Shown: positions 55,801 to 61,350, numbered from the stretch's first letter. The stretch: DNA of 64,000 nucleotides from Harmonia axyridis (GCF_914767665.1 NC_059502.1:64276031-64340030); one strand, 5' to 3'. Program-made: numbers and translations. Notes: a model not told the origin generated them from the letters alone.

Positions 55801-58800
55801 CAAATTTTCGTTAGGACATCCTTTATGGAACGCATAATGGCGCATAATAGGTTGCAAAATGGCGGATGTCCCGGTTCAACTCTACAATACATAATTCGTT
55901 TGTTACTTTTCACACTTTAATTCGTTTCTAAATACAGTTTTTATCAATAATTGCTAATAATATGAATGTGTTATTGAGGCGTTTGTATCAACAATAATCT
56001 ACGTCGAAAAACTCATAATAATCTGACAAATATTTTGTGACTCTATGCAAGGATTAACTTTTTTATGTACTTCAGCCCTTGAGCAGAAACTGTATAACTG
56101 TGAGAAGAATAACTGGAAGTGCTGTGTTATTTTAGTTTTTCTTATACAGACAGTATTAATCTCGTGAGGTATTTTAGATCATTACCCTAACTCCTTATTC
56201 TCCTTGAACGATATATTTTTCTGTATTGATTATGTATGTATGTATCATTTCACCACAATGTCTGTTATTTTCGAATTTTAAGCCGGAAATAGGAACGATG
56301 AGTATGTGGTCTACGAGGGAGCAATTTGCACATGAATGAGGATTGCTCAAAAGGTCCTGATTTCAAGCCAGCGCTTTCTTCGATTCTTTCTTTTCAATGT
56401 ATTGCCATTACATCGTGATTTCCCCTGGATCAGATAGAAGAGGAAGTTCAATAGATTGCTAATTTCCTACTGGAATCCCCATATTGAATTACAACATGAG
56501 TTGAATAGGCTTTTCATAATTAAAAGTAGAGCAAAATGAGTTTGGCATAAAAAAGAATTTGTTATAATTCGATAATTTTCCAGGAAGTAGTTTTTCGGGA
56601 ATTTCAGCAAAACTCCCGATATTAATTCTGATGTCACATTCGATTTATTTCATGCCGTATCAATAATTTAAATGGAAATAATAATTTTCCCATTTCAGGA
56701 TATCGAATAATCGGAATTGGCGAATGGTTTTGAATTCGCTTTCGAAATTAAACCGCTAAACAAATACACCAACAGTATTTCACTTCATGTGGATTCTGAA
56801 AATATACCTCTGGTTTCTGAGTATTGGGTCGTTCGCATTATCAATATCGCCATTTGAAATGCAATACAATCGATTTATTATTTCAATATTCGCATGGATT
56901 TTGCAAACCCAGAAATGGTATTATATAATTTATAGTATCCTTTCTATTGGTTGAAATAATCAATTATTTCTCTCAATTAAATGAAATATAGAGATGTCCA
57001 ACAAAAAATTTCATTTTAAACAGCAATCTGGGCAACTGTTACTTTTGAAGCAGTTATCTTTTGACATTTGACAAACAAAAATACCATTTCTCGGTCGGCA
57101 ATGTGGAACTAGTTAACAAATTTGAGCTGTTGGGCCAACAGAACAAGAAAAACAACTGAGTATACTTAAAGCTGATGTAGGCCGTGTTGAAACCTAGATT
57201 TGTCGATTCCTCATCGATCTTGGGAATTAGTCATTCCACAAACAAACATTATACCGTATTTTGCATGAAGACTTAGGTCTAAAGGCTTTTAGAGTATAGT
57301 TAAGAACGGTCGATCATCAACAACGTCGTATTTTCGCTGATTGAGTCCTTGAAACACATGAAAATGATCCGGATTTTCATCGAAAAATTATCTTCAGTGA
57401 TGAGGCACATTTTCACCTCGAAGGCTACATCAATAAGCAGAATTTTCGCATTTGAAACTTGGAAAATTCAAGGATGGTTGTTGAAAAGCCTCTCCATCCT
57501 CAGGGTATATGAAGTGAACAAATCCACCAAATTTAAACAAAACCGGACCTCTGATTTTCAAGTTATGGATATTAGAAGTTTAGGTCAACAATCATGAATC
57601 ACTCTATATCTCCGAAACTAACAAGCTACTTTTCTTGAATGCATGAATGAACTCTATGTATTCACAACAAGAAAATGGACAATTCTTGTTACTCTCTGTA
57701 GATCATATAGATTATTCAATAAGAAGTGTCTTGTGAAATAAAACAAAAAAATAATTCGGAATCGAACCGTGCACAAATCGTGACTCCCCAAGCTCAAGAG
57801 CATGTGATTGAAAACGTGGTTGTAATGCTAATAATATCTCATTATATTCAAAGGGGAATATTGAATATTTTATATCTCTCTCTGAAAATAATTGAGCTAG
57901 AGCCTTGTGCTGAAAAATATTAAATTCAGTACAGATAGGTATAGCATTGCGCATTTGGAATTTCATAATTTTGCATTATTATTAACATATTAACAGGCAC
58001 ACGCCTACCTCTATGAACTACCAGCTCATATAAGCAAAAAGAAGAAGAAGATAATTTTGCATAGTCAATTTGTGTAAATAAGCAATCTTCAAAATTTTAT
58101 GTGTTGATTTTTTTTCAATTCAAGGAAAGTGATATCCAGTTCGACGTATCTCCGGTATCATAAATGATTTCATTGCAAAATTTCGTGAGAAGAACTCTAT
58201 AGTTTTCGAGGAGATCTCTAGGCGACTGACAGATTTTTTTATTCGATTGAAAACGCAAAATGTAAAATTTCGGAAGGGATGAAAATTTTCTCTTTGGCTT
58301 ATTCCAAAGGTTTATCATTCAAAATTCGGGTAGTGAATTCAGTGCGTATTTAGTTCGTAGAATTAATTCACTCAATATCATTTAACTTATCGCCCCAGTT
58401 TAATTCAATTCAAGCCGTTCATACATTCGATGGAACAATGCCAATTGTATTCAAAACATTCATTACAAATAATGAAGTTCATTAATTTTCATGAACTTTT
58501 TGATACAATTCAGAAATACTATAATTTTCTCCCTTCTATTCGATAAGAACCATGTCATATTGCTATTATTATACAGGGGTTTTCAATTAGTGAGCAGCAT
58601 AAATGGATTTAAGTAGTTTGGAGTGTATTTAGGCCCATATTTATACGAGTTCTTCTATAATCGCAAATTAATAAGATAAAATTGATTTATGTGATATTTG
58701 ATATTCAATGATGTATAAACATAGTTCTTCATTTTCATTACGTAACTCCAAAATATAAACAGTTACAACTAATGTGTATAAGAGTCAATTTCTTCAATAG

Positions 58801-61350
58801 TTTTTTTTCTCTTAATCTAATTGAGGAACAGATTTTAAAGGCTCGTTTTTCAGTGCGCCTATGTCGTCTTCGGGTATCATAAAACTATATTTAAGTATAT
58901 CCCAAGGTGTAATTGGCTCATGAATGAATGCTCGCTTAAAATCTCTGTGTTTTCCTAATTTCAATTTATTAACTTTCAAAATTTCAATACAGTGGGAACT
59001 GTTGTCACTGAAATATTAGATTTTTTTCATATTCTGCTAGAATTTGTTGATTCTTATGACGCTATCAACACGATATTTTGCAAGAAGTTTGAAATTGTTA
59101 TTCATAATATACAGGATGTTCCTAATTTGGAGGTATAAACGAAGATGAGATAATTTCAAGAAAGAAATTCCTTTAAACATGGGCTTTGTCTTCGAGAATT
59201 TTGGTTGAAAATCTACAGGTTTATATTATGTCTGGAATAGCGGCCGCTTTTTCCGCCAAAACTTTTTTTGATGGACCACTGGTAGTTTGAAAAATTAAGA
59301 AAGGAACTTTGATTTAGTGCAAAACTTTTTGACTAATTTTAGTTTTATCGTACCTTCTAATTTCGAAATAAAATTTCAAATAATTCTCTCGAAATTCTCC
59401 GGAAAATTGAATTATCATAGAATCCAGCAAGTAAGCTGTGATGAATGTTTATTATTAGAGTTTTGGTGCTTATTTACGATCTGTAGCGATGTCTTATAAA
59501 GATTTCATGAATCCGTATAATTATCGCAACCAAAAATAGAATTACAAAAAACACCATGTATCTTGATAACAAAGCATTTGCGGGCCTATGTTTATAGGAT
59601 TTCTTTCCTCATAATTAACCAAGGAATCTGAAATTTGTACCTCCAATTTAGGAACACCCTGTTGAACTTGTTATTTCAAATGATCACCTAGCGTCTTCAC
59701 TCCGTCGGTTCTCTGTTTACTGAAATAGTGGGTAATATCTTTTCCATATTTTTCTCGGCATGAAATTTAACATTTTTCACACTTTGGATACAAATGTTAG
59801 TTTTTTCACGATCGAATCTGTCGTTCTGAAAAAGGAAAACAAATTTTCGAACGGCCTTATCCTTCAAAAACTCAGAATTCAATTAATTTAGACCGAAGCA
59901 TTTCGAACACGCCCACTTTTAATTCCTTTCCTCAAATGTTTATCTATCTTTATTTTCTTCTGCTTCTCGGATTATATATCTACAGTATCAAGACGCATCA
60001 TTGCCAATATATTGTATAAGTACTTTTTTTATGTGCTATTGTATGATTTTTCTTTATCTAAAAATTTCCCCTAGTGAATAAAGTGATGTGATTTGCGGCG
60101 TCTCGATTTTTTATCGATATAAAAATGTGAAACATCGTAGTAGCTCATGAAAAAAAAATTGATTGAATTTTTTTTTCCAATATTTGTTAATACTGGTTTT
60201 GAACTCCAGTACAAACTGTATACAGTTATGAAAATAATTGGAAATTTTTTTTGAAATATCAAAACTGAAAAAATTTTGATTCAATTAGTTCCCTCTTCCA
60301 TGGAAACTAGTTCAACTTCACATTGTGTAATTTTTTCAAAGGAAACAAACATTGCCAAATAACCTGATTCATATTTAATGAAATTAAATAATAAACAAAA
60401 TATAGCACAGCACAAAATCAACCTCTTAAAATATTGACATTCAATTAAAACACATATGAAAGCTTATACATATATTGAATGTTGATTATTAAGCAACATA
60501 GTATATTTTCCGAAAATGACAACCTATTCTATATCGACTTAGGTCCATTATAACACCTAAAATGTTCAGAACCTTGCAGACACGATGTTGTTTGGATTAG
60601 AGCGGCAACCGTTCATCCCAGATTTGAATTCCAATAAGCGCTCCGAGGAAATGTTGGAACGCCGTAGACGAAGCAGAAATTCCATTCCGAATACAAGCGG
60701 AAGGCGCGCAAAGAATTGGCGCCTAAAGGAAATGGAATGCGATTGATTCCTCCGAGAACGGATCCGAAATCTGCTATTTAACACGTTCAAAAGGGTGTTA
60801 ATTATTGCGGCTTTCGGATTTTTTTTTTTTTTGGTTTTTTTCTATAATGCAACTTTCCTAATAGATCGAAATTTGTCGTCCATTAGGTGTTCTGCCTCTC
60901 AGTGTTTTTGGAGATTATTTGATTGAGTTGCTGTTAATAGTGGTTGTATAAACAAATATGGTGGTAACCTACATTTCATTCAAATGAAGTTGGGTAATTT
61001 GCATTCGCCTACATTTCGAAAAACACTCAATTGCTATGCCCTTTGTTTGAAAACGGCAAAACCAATTATTTTGGACAAATTGGAAACGACATGGATATGT
61101 GAATGGAGTTTGCATTACTCTGCAGATTAATTAATTCCAAAGTTCGGTATTGAGCGACAAATACTAGGGCGCACACACACAATTAGTGTATTTGGGTTAA
61201 ACAATAAACGAATAGCTCAACATGATAATCTGGAAAAGGTCTTTCGAAATTAGTGAATGTTTTTCTGTTTTTACCTGTTAAAAACGCTATCGCTATCCCA
61301 AAACACACCAGAGGCATAATCTGAAGCCTGAATTCACCACACACACTCAT
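7477..61350 (-). CDS. Dscam2: Dscam2-like cell adhesion molecule, whole gene (30 exons)
   Basis: A single-pass membrane protein of the immunoglobulin superfamily. In insects Dscam proteins bind like to like through Ig2, Ig3 and Ig7, and guide neurite self-avoidance and layer choice. Joining the exons listed below gives 1,919 residues: signal peptide (1-25), ten Ig and six FNIII domains in the order Ig1-9, FN1-4, Ig10, FN5-6, a membrane helix near 1615-1635 and a tail of about 280 residues. All introns are GT-AG and the frame holds throughout. Most Ig boundaries are phase 1. I prefer Dscam2 because there are two alternative Ig7 exons and no variable exon arrays for Ig2 or Ig3 as in Dscam1, and because tail motifs such as ISPYATF resemble Dscam2. 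Dscam4 is the main alternative. Promoter and 5' UTR limits are not known. Confidence 0.9.
8427..8574 (-). CDS. Dscam2: Dscam2 exon 28: cytoplasmic tail
   Basis: Residues 1738-1786. A lysine/arginine-rich start (GHGRRKAGRKN) is followed by an acidic, serine-rich patch (DSEESESDGD) and SRTESSNQLD, as in insect Dscam2 tails. It enters in phase 0 and leaves in phase 1, so skipping it would shift the frame. The flanking introns 7878-8426 and 8575-8972 hold nothing I recognise. Confidence 0.88.
8973..9151 (-). CDS. Dscam2: Dscam2 exon 27: cytoplasmic tail with PYATF motif
   Basis: Residues 1678-1737. ETSEDISPYATFQLSE is a hallmark of insect Dscam tails, with a tyrosine that may be phosphorylated. 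LLHSFMYHEH-type and EGCASTPP motifs follow. The donor is GTGAGT. Confidence 0.9.
9467..9583 (-). CDS. Dscam2: Dscam2 exon 26: juxtamembrane cytoplasmic exon
   Basis: Residues 1639-1677, with the conserved AQRERYYATIHKV motif and GEKIP at the end. It is 117 nt long with phase 1 at both ends, so it could be skipped without changing frame. The intron 9152-9466 shows nothing of note. Confidence 0.9.
9788..11360 (+). mobile_element. Tc1-like DNA transposon with both ends and TA targets
   Basis: Inverted ends CACTG(A/C)TCAA at 9790 and TTGAGCAGTG ending at 11358 match over about 29 bases with four mismatches. TA lies outside each end (9788-9789 and 11359-11360). The 1.57-kb element carries a transposase on the plus strand and fills most of the Dscam2 intron between the membrane exon and exon 26, in the opposite direction to the gene. 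Confidence 0.92.
10084..11112 (+). pseudogene. Tc1-like transposase with one internal stop
   Basis: A 342-codon frame from ATG to TAG with one in-frame TAA at 10738-10740. An HTH region is at the N-terminus (LDQIIRWIQEGLSQREVSRR). The DDE_3 catalytic core shows FTDESRF (first Asp), HDNARPH (second Asp) and NCIEHVW (Glu). The stop falls between the first and second Asp. At this place relatives usually have a tyrosine, so one base change explains it. Everything else looks intact, so the copy is young. A sequencing error at the TAA is possible. Confidence 0.9.
11432..11572 (-). CDS. Dscam2: Dscam2 exon 25: transmembrane segment
   Basis: Residues 1592-1638. A polar stalk (KNKHNNDSFYTD) is followed by a helix of about 23 residues running from IKIILPAAGAGILL to TILSYL, then KR as a stop-transfer signal. 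It is 141 nt long, phase 1 at both ends. In-frame skipping would give a secreted-like form. Confidence 0.92.
11762..11905 (-). CDS. Dscam2: Dscam2 exon 24: FN6 second half
   Basis: Residues 1544-1591, with VSNALKPQRKTSI, the EAHNVAG motif typical of the sixth FNIII domain, and TLTKDG at the membrane side. It starts after a long T-tract and CAG. The intron 11906-12210 is AT-rich and empty as far as I can see. Confidence 0.9.
12211..12460 (-). CDS. Dscam2: Dscam2 exon 23: end of FN5 and start of FN6
   Basis: Residues 1461-1543. GLSCGTTYHLYLTATNKIG closes FN5, and WPDNGCPISYFVLQYR lies in FN6. It enters in phase 0 and leaves in phase 1 at GTGAGT. Confidence 0.92.
12577..12810 (-). CDS. Dscam2: Dscam2 exon 22: end of Ig10 and start of FN5
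   Basis: Residues 1383-1460. VDNGQGSDRITYYLLVQV closes Ig10, and SATSSSILLHWKPG opens FN5. It is 234 nt with phase 0 at both ends. The intron 12811-13727 holds no recognised element. Confidence 0.9.
13728..13945 (-). CDS. Dscam2: Dscam2 exon 21: Ig10
   Basis: Residues 1310-1382. PARIVSFGG, KPWRSSVTIPCESVG (first Cys), then LDTGELIISNLQ and NYSCQV (second Cys). It ends in phase 0 at GTTAGA. The first cysteine is followed by SPRREW, as in insect Dscam2. Confidence 0.92.
14075..14371 (-). CDS. Dscam2: Dscam2 exon 20: FN4
   Basis: Residues 1211-1309, a whole FNIII domain in one exon. It shows SLRVSWLPPIEPNG, YNLYKRSMDGG, and EYQFWVTASTRIGEG. The FWVTAST box marks FN4 in the Dscam family. Phase 1 at both ends. 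Confidence 0.93.
14676..15215 (-). mobile_element. LINE fragment, 3' end of a non-LTR retrotransposon
   Basis: The minus strand encodes the tail of a LINE pol protein: RFLTGHCRLRKHLMGMGL, CRFCGKEEETPDHLV and LKPSQILEFIRTLELEGEL. Upstream pieces at 15000-15210 are frame-broken. Copies of the same family lie at 26010-26700 (minus) and 33850-34110 (plus). It is 5'-truncated and dead, inside the Dscam2 intron 14372-15454. Confidence 0.75.
15455..15610 (-). CDS. Dscam2: Dscam2 exon 19: FN3 second half
   Basis: Residues 1159-1210, with TRKTTALTTVITGL and NYSLQVLAYTKVGDGV, closing with YCQTGED. Donor GTGAGT, phase 1. The intron 15611-16195 shows no element I recognise. Confidence 0.92.
16196..16348 (-). 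CDS. Dscam2: Dscam2 exon 18: FN3 first half
   Basis: Residues 1108-1158. VPSMPPDDVRCAALTSQS and VQVSWQPPPTIHCNG, then LQGYKLIYEPVLDD. Acceptor TTTTTTACAG, donor GTAGGT, 153 nt, phase 1 at both ends. Confidence 0.92.
16648..16924 (-). CDS. Dscam2: Dscam2 exon 17: FN2
   Basis: Residues 1016-1107. It shows SSTEMLITWSPPVPELRHGD and YTIVVQAFNEVGMGPTSEA. It enters in phase 0 at VRPVSS and leaves in phase 1 after TMED. Confidence 0.93.
17057..17247 (-). CDS. Dscam2: Dscam2 exon 16: end of FN1 and start of FN2
   Basis: Residues 952-1015. TWQYIEVTDVPLSYAF, LKPATKYIFRVIAEGPAG, and TEPQRPGGPPLNVA. The donor after the alanine codon is GTAAGT in phase 0. Confidence 0.92.
17616..17896 (-). CDS. Dscam2: Dscam2 exon 15: end of Ig9 and start of FN1
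   Basis: Residues 858-951. NIKQDVTPDGVSAELQI, then GAYFCQATNMFGKDQQ carries the second Cys of Ig9. EPPMSPQNVEATMIGSRSV starts FN1. It enters in phase 2 and leaves in phase 1 at GTGAGT. Confidence 0.93.
18226..18376 (-). CDS. Dscam2: Dscam2 exon 14: Ig9 first part
   Basis: Residues 808-857. After splicing it opens SSPYFAVPSRQVTVKKGD, then AVLHCDVNGDKPISVAWLRGG with the first Cys and the core Trp. It is parted from exon 13 by only 51 nt. The intron 17897-18225 has nothing of note. Confidence 0.92.
18428..18601 (-). CDS. Dscam2: Dscam2 exon 13: Ig8 second part
   Basis: Residues 750-807. SKSGNYEEVRDHTFTKLL, NGTLLLQHVKEDREG, then YYLCQAENGIGSGIG with the second Cys. It ends at a GTATGT donor after VN, one base into a serine codon. 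Confidence 0.92.
19147..19263 (-). CDS. Dscam2: Dscam2 exon 12: Ig8 first part
   Basis: Residues 711-749. VPPRWLVEPVDVSVERKRNV, then ALHCQAQGVPTPTVTWKKA. This PPRW box follows Ig7 in all Dscams. The donor is the weak GTCTGT. The intron 18602-19146 is AT-rich with no feature. Confidence 0.9.
19294..19432 (-). pseudogene. Coding-like fragment of unknown origin
   Basis: The minus strand reads a protein-like stretch including LRAKQLEKISLNNDP and DHDKVIPSFNVEATNPS, ends at TAA, and overlaps an AATAAA signal. It lies 30 bases upstream of the acceptor of exon 12, in the Dscam2 intron 19264-21354, and is not part of Dscam. It may be the tail of a retrocopied gene. A faint likeness to the RNA polymerase I subunit RPA49 is a guess from memory. 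The rest of that intron shows nothing I recognise. Confidence 0.35.
21355..21639 (-). CDS. Dscam2: Dscam2 exon 11B: alternative Ig7
   Basis: A complete Ig domain of 95 residues: PPIIEPFSFQDGLSEGMRT, TVCGVSSGDPPLVVSWLKDG, LSISSLGSRHSGDFTCVASN, PAAEVRYTAKLQVK. It is 285 nt long, phase 1 at both ends, exactly the size of exon 11A, and fits the same place between Ig6 and Ig8. Using one of the two gives the usual Dscam order. Using both would give an eleventh Ig domain. Confidence 0.9.
21713..21997 (-). CDS. Dscam2: Dscam2 exon 11A: alternative Ig7
   Basis: A complete Ig domain (residues 616-710 when used): VPPKVSPFYTEETLHVGDRA, SLTCSVTKGDLPLTISWHKD, QVDQFTSILVIESLTPDHNG, YTCIVRNAAAEVSH. 285 nt, phase 1 at both ends, acceptor TTACAG, donor GTAAAT. 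In insects Ig7 of Dscam2 takes part in homophilic recognition, so choosing 11A or 11B should set binding identity. Confidence 0.92.
22180..23110 (-). mobile_element. Old Tc1-like transposon remnant
   Basis: On the minus strand, NILPWPLRTPKHTPIERVCD matches the third catalytic block (PDLNPIEHVWD type) of Tc1 transposases, preceded by frame-broken QDNVRTQYCEHFMECFEEAN. The glutamate block is kept in altered form. Stops and shifts are frequent, so it is much older than the copy at 9788. It lies in the intron between Ig6 and Ig7 exons. Confidence 0.7.
23790..24006. mobile_element. MITE-like inverted repeat
   Basis: Inverted ends of about 25 bases share ATCCAAAGTCACTTG (plus strand near 23800, minus strand near 23975-23995) with a few mismatches. 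The interior has no reading frame. The rest of the intron 21998-24859 is AT-rich, with a short GC-rich patch near 24340-24440. Confidence 0.5.
24860..25132 (-). CDS. Dscam2: Dscam2 exon 10: Ig6
   Basis: Residues 525-615, one whole Ig domain. MPYIRLIPKVTAVSGEVLQL, KCPVAGYPIEEIHWERAGRE (first Cys), SGVYTCWARNKQGHSARRSG (second Cys). This is one of the most conserved Dscam segments. 273 nt, phase 1 at both ends. Confidence 0.95.
25374..25525 (-). CDS. Dscam2: Dscam2 exon 9: Ig5 second half
   Basis: Residues 474-524. RFVIGQYVTVHGDVISHVNI, then GGEYTCTAKNRAGTSSHSAR with the second Cys. It enters in phase 2, and the split arginine codon joins exon 8. Confidence 0.95.
26010..26700 (-). mobile_element. 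LINE fragment, same family as 14676-15215
   Basis: The minus strand keeps TGFLTRHFRLRKQL and EEEETPNQLVMECLTIA, with many frame breaks. The bases at 26340-26530 align with 15080-15190. It is a decayed 3' part in the Dscam2 intron 25526-28007. Confidence 0.65.
26943..27290 (-). pseudogene. LINE reverse transcriptase C-terminal fragment
   Basis: A 115-codon open stretch with RISWVSRITNKEVMRRMGKE, KIRKLQYLGHVMRGERY, GKRSIGRRRISWLNNLRQWY and TAMMIANL. These are typical of the end of an endonuclease/reverse transcriptase protein. It belongs to another LINE family than its neighbour. Only the 3' part is present. Confidence 0.8.
28008..28152 (-). CDS. Dscam2: Dscam2 exon 8: Ig5 first half
   Basis: Residues 426-473. 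DAPPMLIYSFIEQTLQPGPA, SLKCSASGNPTPEISW (first Cys, core Trp), then FQLPSHGR. It enters in phase 1 and leaves in phase 2 at GTAACA. Confidence 0.94.
28560..29190 (+). mobile_element. Mariner-like element remnant (family M)
   Basis: The plus strand carries a decayed start of a transposase: LQQRMEVFKID-like at 28780 and VKLVEKFELLGQVGDVKNQD-like at 28900-28970. The same text recurs at 45040, 57060 and 62700. I call this family M. It lies in the intron 28153-29703. The stretch 29200-29700 is AT-rich with nothing more. Confidence 0.65.
29704..30045 (-). CDS. Dscam2: Dscam2 exon 7: end of Ig3 and all of Ig4
   Basis: Residues 312-425. AGVYRCSAANAGGEASAELR closes Ig3. VEITPPLLSVHMGGSAEFRC opens Ig4, which goes on through LVTWYKDGRQLPSTGRGSSE and DRGMYQCVIRRAEGDTAQAA. 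Phase 1 at both ends, 342 nt. Confidence 0.94.
30683..30786 (-). CDS. Dscam2: Dscam2 exon 6: Ig3 middle
   Basis: Residues 277-311. WYSHSGTETSLVTPGPRMRQ then LGPVLAIEAVTLDD. It enters in phase 2 and leaves in phase 1. Splitting Ig3 at this place is usual for arthropod Dscam. The introns 30046-30682 and 30787-31268 show no recognised element. Confidence 0.93.
31269..31386 (-). CDS. Dscam2: Dscam2 exon 5: Ig3 first part
   Basis: Residues 238-276. EHRGIVPPVIAENSDSITVS, then EGAALICIAQGCPSPEYR with the first Cys. It corresponds to the variable exon 6 position of Dscam1, but only one copy is seen here. The intron 31387-31800 is empty as far as I can see. Confidence 0.93.
31801..31947 (-). CDS. Dscam2: Dscam2 exon 4: Ig2 second half
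   Basis: Residues 189-237. DGKFHQLPSGELLVHNLEFS, then YRCRTMHKLSRQVIVSAHAN with the second Cys. 147 nt, phase 1 at both ends, donor GTGAGT. Confidence 0.94.
32170..32570 (-). mobile_element. Mariner-like element remnant (family M), 3' part
   Basis: On the minus strand: YRAIINDFSWPELEDTER, then APQPIKDLKEGILEVIEDVQ, PQICELVMENFMKRK. This is the C-terminal end of the transposase. The edge near 32177 carries GGGTTTTCCAATAAG, the family's tip. It lies in the intron 31948-34454. Confidence 0.75.
33850..34125 (+). mobile_element. LINE fragment, same family as 14676-15215, plus strand
   Basis: The plus strand reads LAENDQCRFCGEDIETLDHL, then VASLKSSQILEFISTLKLED and a stop, followed by the same 3' tail (GATGGGGGACACAATCGAGC). 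It is 5'-truncated. Next to it at 34190-34245 lies an inverted tip of family M. Confidence 0.7.
34322..34391. repeat. Perfect 26-bp hairpin close to the exon 3 donor
   Basis: 34322-34347 and 34366-34391 are perfect inverted copies (AAATAAAATAAAACGAAG and its complement within them), with an 18-base AT loop. It lies 64 bases inside the intron from the exon 3 donor at 34454. Confidence 0.8.
34455..34616 (-). CDS. Dscam2: Dscam2 exon 3: Ig2 first half
   Basis: Residues 135-188. VVTQAYKVDVEVRGAARGC, TAVLKCVIPAFVKDLVRIIS with the first Cys, then WVQEPSLFIYPSLQG. It matches the variable exon 4 position of Dscam1, but is single here. An extra cysteine stands four residues before the canonical one, where relatives have Asn. 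Acceptor TTTTTTCCAG, donor GTGAGT, phase 1 at both ends. Confidence 0.93.
35049..35290 (-). mobile_element. Mariner-like transposase fragment
   Basis: On the minus strand, RIGDISRRSPDLTPMDFHLC and GFLKLLKF match the third catalytic block (SPDLTPxDFxLWG) of mariner-type transposases. It is a short decayed piece in the intron 34617-37568. The rest of that intron is AT-rich repeat debris without a second Ig2 exon that I could find. Confidence 0.7.
36330..36860. repeat. Dispersed repeat shared with 53750-54630
   Basis: Blocks such as CAAATTCGATGCTCACTGAG (36399), AAGCAATATTTGTCGCG (36702) and a CAGGAGGTCATATTCTA-like stretch (36822) recur in the same order at 54280-54620. The type of element is not known. 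Confidence 0.6.
37569..37895 (-). CDS. Dscam2: Dscam2 exon 2: Ig1
   Basis: Residues 26-134. GPSFVMEPPPQLEFSNSSGG, WLDCSASGSPQPSIDWLSVD (first Cys), YRQDIHSTVYRCVASNTVGR (second Cys), ISRDVQVRA. It follows a TTGCAG acceptor in phase 1 and ends at GTAAGT. The ATG at 37905 is inside the intron and is not the start. Confidence 0.95.
39796..40434. mobile_element. MITE with long terminal inverted repeats
   Basis: The left end reads ACAGGATGTTTCATGATATA and the right end, reversed, reads TAGGGTGTTTGATAATATAT. Both go on into TGCGCAGGACTTCA(A/G)GATGTGA, so the inverted ends are over 40 bases long. No transposase is inside the 640 bases. Confidence 0.8.
40960..41150. repeat. Diverged repeat pair, copy 1 (copy 2 at 44690-44850)
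   Basis: The bases from CAGTTCCTCTTTTACG to GAGAGAATTGCAGCCTTG align with 44690-44850 at a rough two thirds identity. It is less AT-rich than its surroundings. Function and type are not known. Confidence 0.5.
41735..42060. mobile_element. Terminal fragment of mariner-like family M
   Basis: Begins GGGTTTTCCAATAAGTGG and goes on to AGCCCGCTATCTGGACAG, the same tip seen reversed at 34197-34240 and, diverged, at 62660-62700. No coding part follows. Confidence 0.55.
43800..44040 (+). mobile_element. Mariner-like transposase fragment
   Basis: The plus strand reads PKSPDLKPMDSFL, the third catalytic block, followed by KNMVYKTDSDNLDHLNKT. Stops break it. Confidence 0.6.
44690..44850. repeat. Diverged repeat pair, copy 2
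   Basis: It pairs with 40960-41150. Both share the core (T)CATCAAC or (T)CATTAAC followed by a GCTGTG-like and GGAGAGAA block in the same order and spacing. Confidence 0.5.
45040..45690 (+). mobile_element. Mariner-like element of family M, internally deleted
   Basis: Starts with GACATTTGACAAGTAAAAAT, then MELNTLQQRIETVEIRYKK, a decayed HTH region, and after a gap the C-terminal block IQDLKDEIREVIEYIQPQMC, ELFMENLMKM. The catalytic middle is missing, so the element is dead or non-autonomous. Confidence 0.75.
47166..47291. mobile_element. Hairpin MITE of about 126 bp
   Basis: The ends AGTGTGCAACATGTGGAGAA and, reversed, AGTATATTGTGCAACAAGTG pair nearly along their whole length around a centre reading GCACTCGCCTTTCAGGCTCG. 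It would fold into one long hairpin. The GC-rich middle stands out from the intron. Confidence 0.8.
47396..48193. mobile_element. Non-autonomous hAT transposon with 8-bp target duplication
   Basis: The ends are CAGGGCCGGCG at 47396 and CGCCGGCCCTG ending at 48193, an 11-base perfect inverted repeat. TATGTCAA flanks both sides (47388-47395 and 48194-48201). An 8-bp duplication and CAGGG ends are hallmarks of the hAT superfamily. At 798 bp with no transposase, it must have been moved by another copy. Confidence 0.92.
50832..52657. repeat. Large inverted repeat (arms about 848 bp, spacer 129 bp)
   Basis: The left arm 50832-51679 and right arm 51809-52657 are inverted copies with only a few differences seen by eye. 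Examples are ATACAATATA against ATCCAATATA near the inner end. Each arm holds the same open stretch of about 120-145 codons with no known domain. A transcript of intron 1 would fold into a hairpin of roughly 850 base pairs. A single diverged copy of the outer arm lies at 61855-61990, so the arm belongs to a repeat family. Confidence 0.92.
53750..54630. repeat. Diverged inverted repeat, related to 36330-36860
   Basis: A TAGAATATGACCTC block at 53760 and an AAGTCATATTCTA block at 54602 are inverted, as are GCGACAAATATTGCTTAC-like (53897) and GTAAGCAATATTCGTCGCG (54494). The arms are about 170-200 bases with mismatches, around a loop of some 500 bases. Confidence 0.65.
57000..57620 (+). mobile_element. 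Mariner-like element of family M, internally deleted
   Basis: GACATTTGACAAACAAAAAT start, a decayed LVNKFELLGQ region, then ETHENDPDFHRKIIFSDEAH around the first catalytic Asp (57350-57430). Stops and shifts abound. Confidence 0.7.
59111..59662. mobile_element. MITE with ACAGG(A/G)TGTTCC ends
   Basis: The left end reads ACAGGATGTTCCTAATTTGG and the right end, reversed, ACAGGGTGTTCCTAAATTGG. Both go on into AGGTA, giving about 25 bases of inverted repeat with a few mismatches. The 550-base body has no transposase. The tips resemble those of the MITE at 39796. Confidence 0.75.
61275..61350 (-). CDS. Dscam2: Dscam2 exon 1: start codon and signal peptide
   Basis: Residues 1-25 and one base of codon 26. 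ATG at 61350 opens a frame with a hydrophobic core (MPLVCFGIAIAFLTG) and ends in phase 1 at a GTAAAA donor. Phase 1 fits the Ig1 exon exactly, giving LTG-HSSSF across the join. An in-frame stop lies upstream, so this is the first ATG of the frame. A second ATG at codon 12 is possible. No other exon with a leader was found between here and Ig1. The 23-kb gap and lack of transcript data are the main doubts. Confidence 0.75.

Larger units (their letters stand above)
37896..61274 (-). other. Dscam2: Dscam2 intron 1 (about 23.4 kb)
   Basis: Runs from the GTAAAA donor after the signal-peptide exon to the TTGCAG acceptor of Ig1. I found no other Dscam exon in it. It holds the transposon pieces listed separately. 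AT-rich stretches with nothing I recognise: 37900-39790, 40440-40950, 41160-41730, 42080-43800, 48200-50800, 52700-53740, 54650-57000, 57620-59110 and 59670-61270. Confidence 0.75.
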
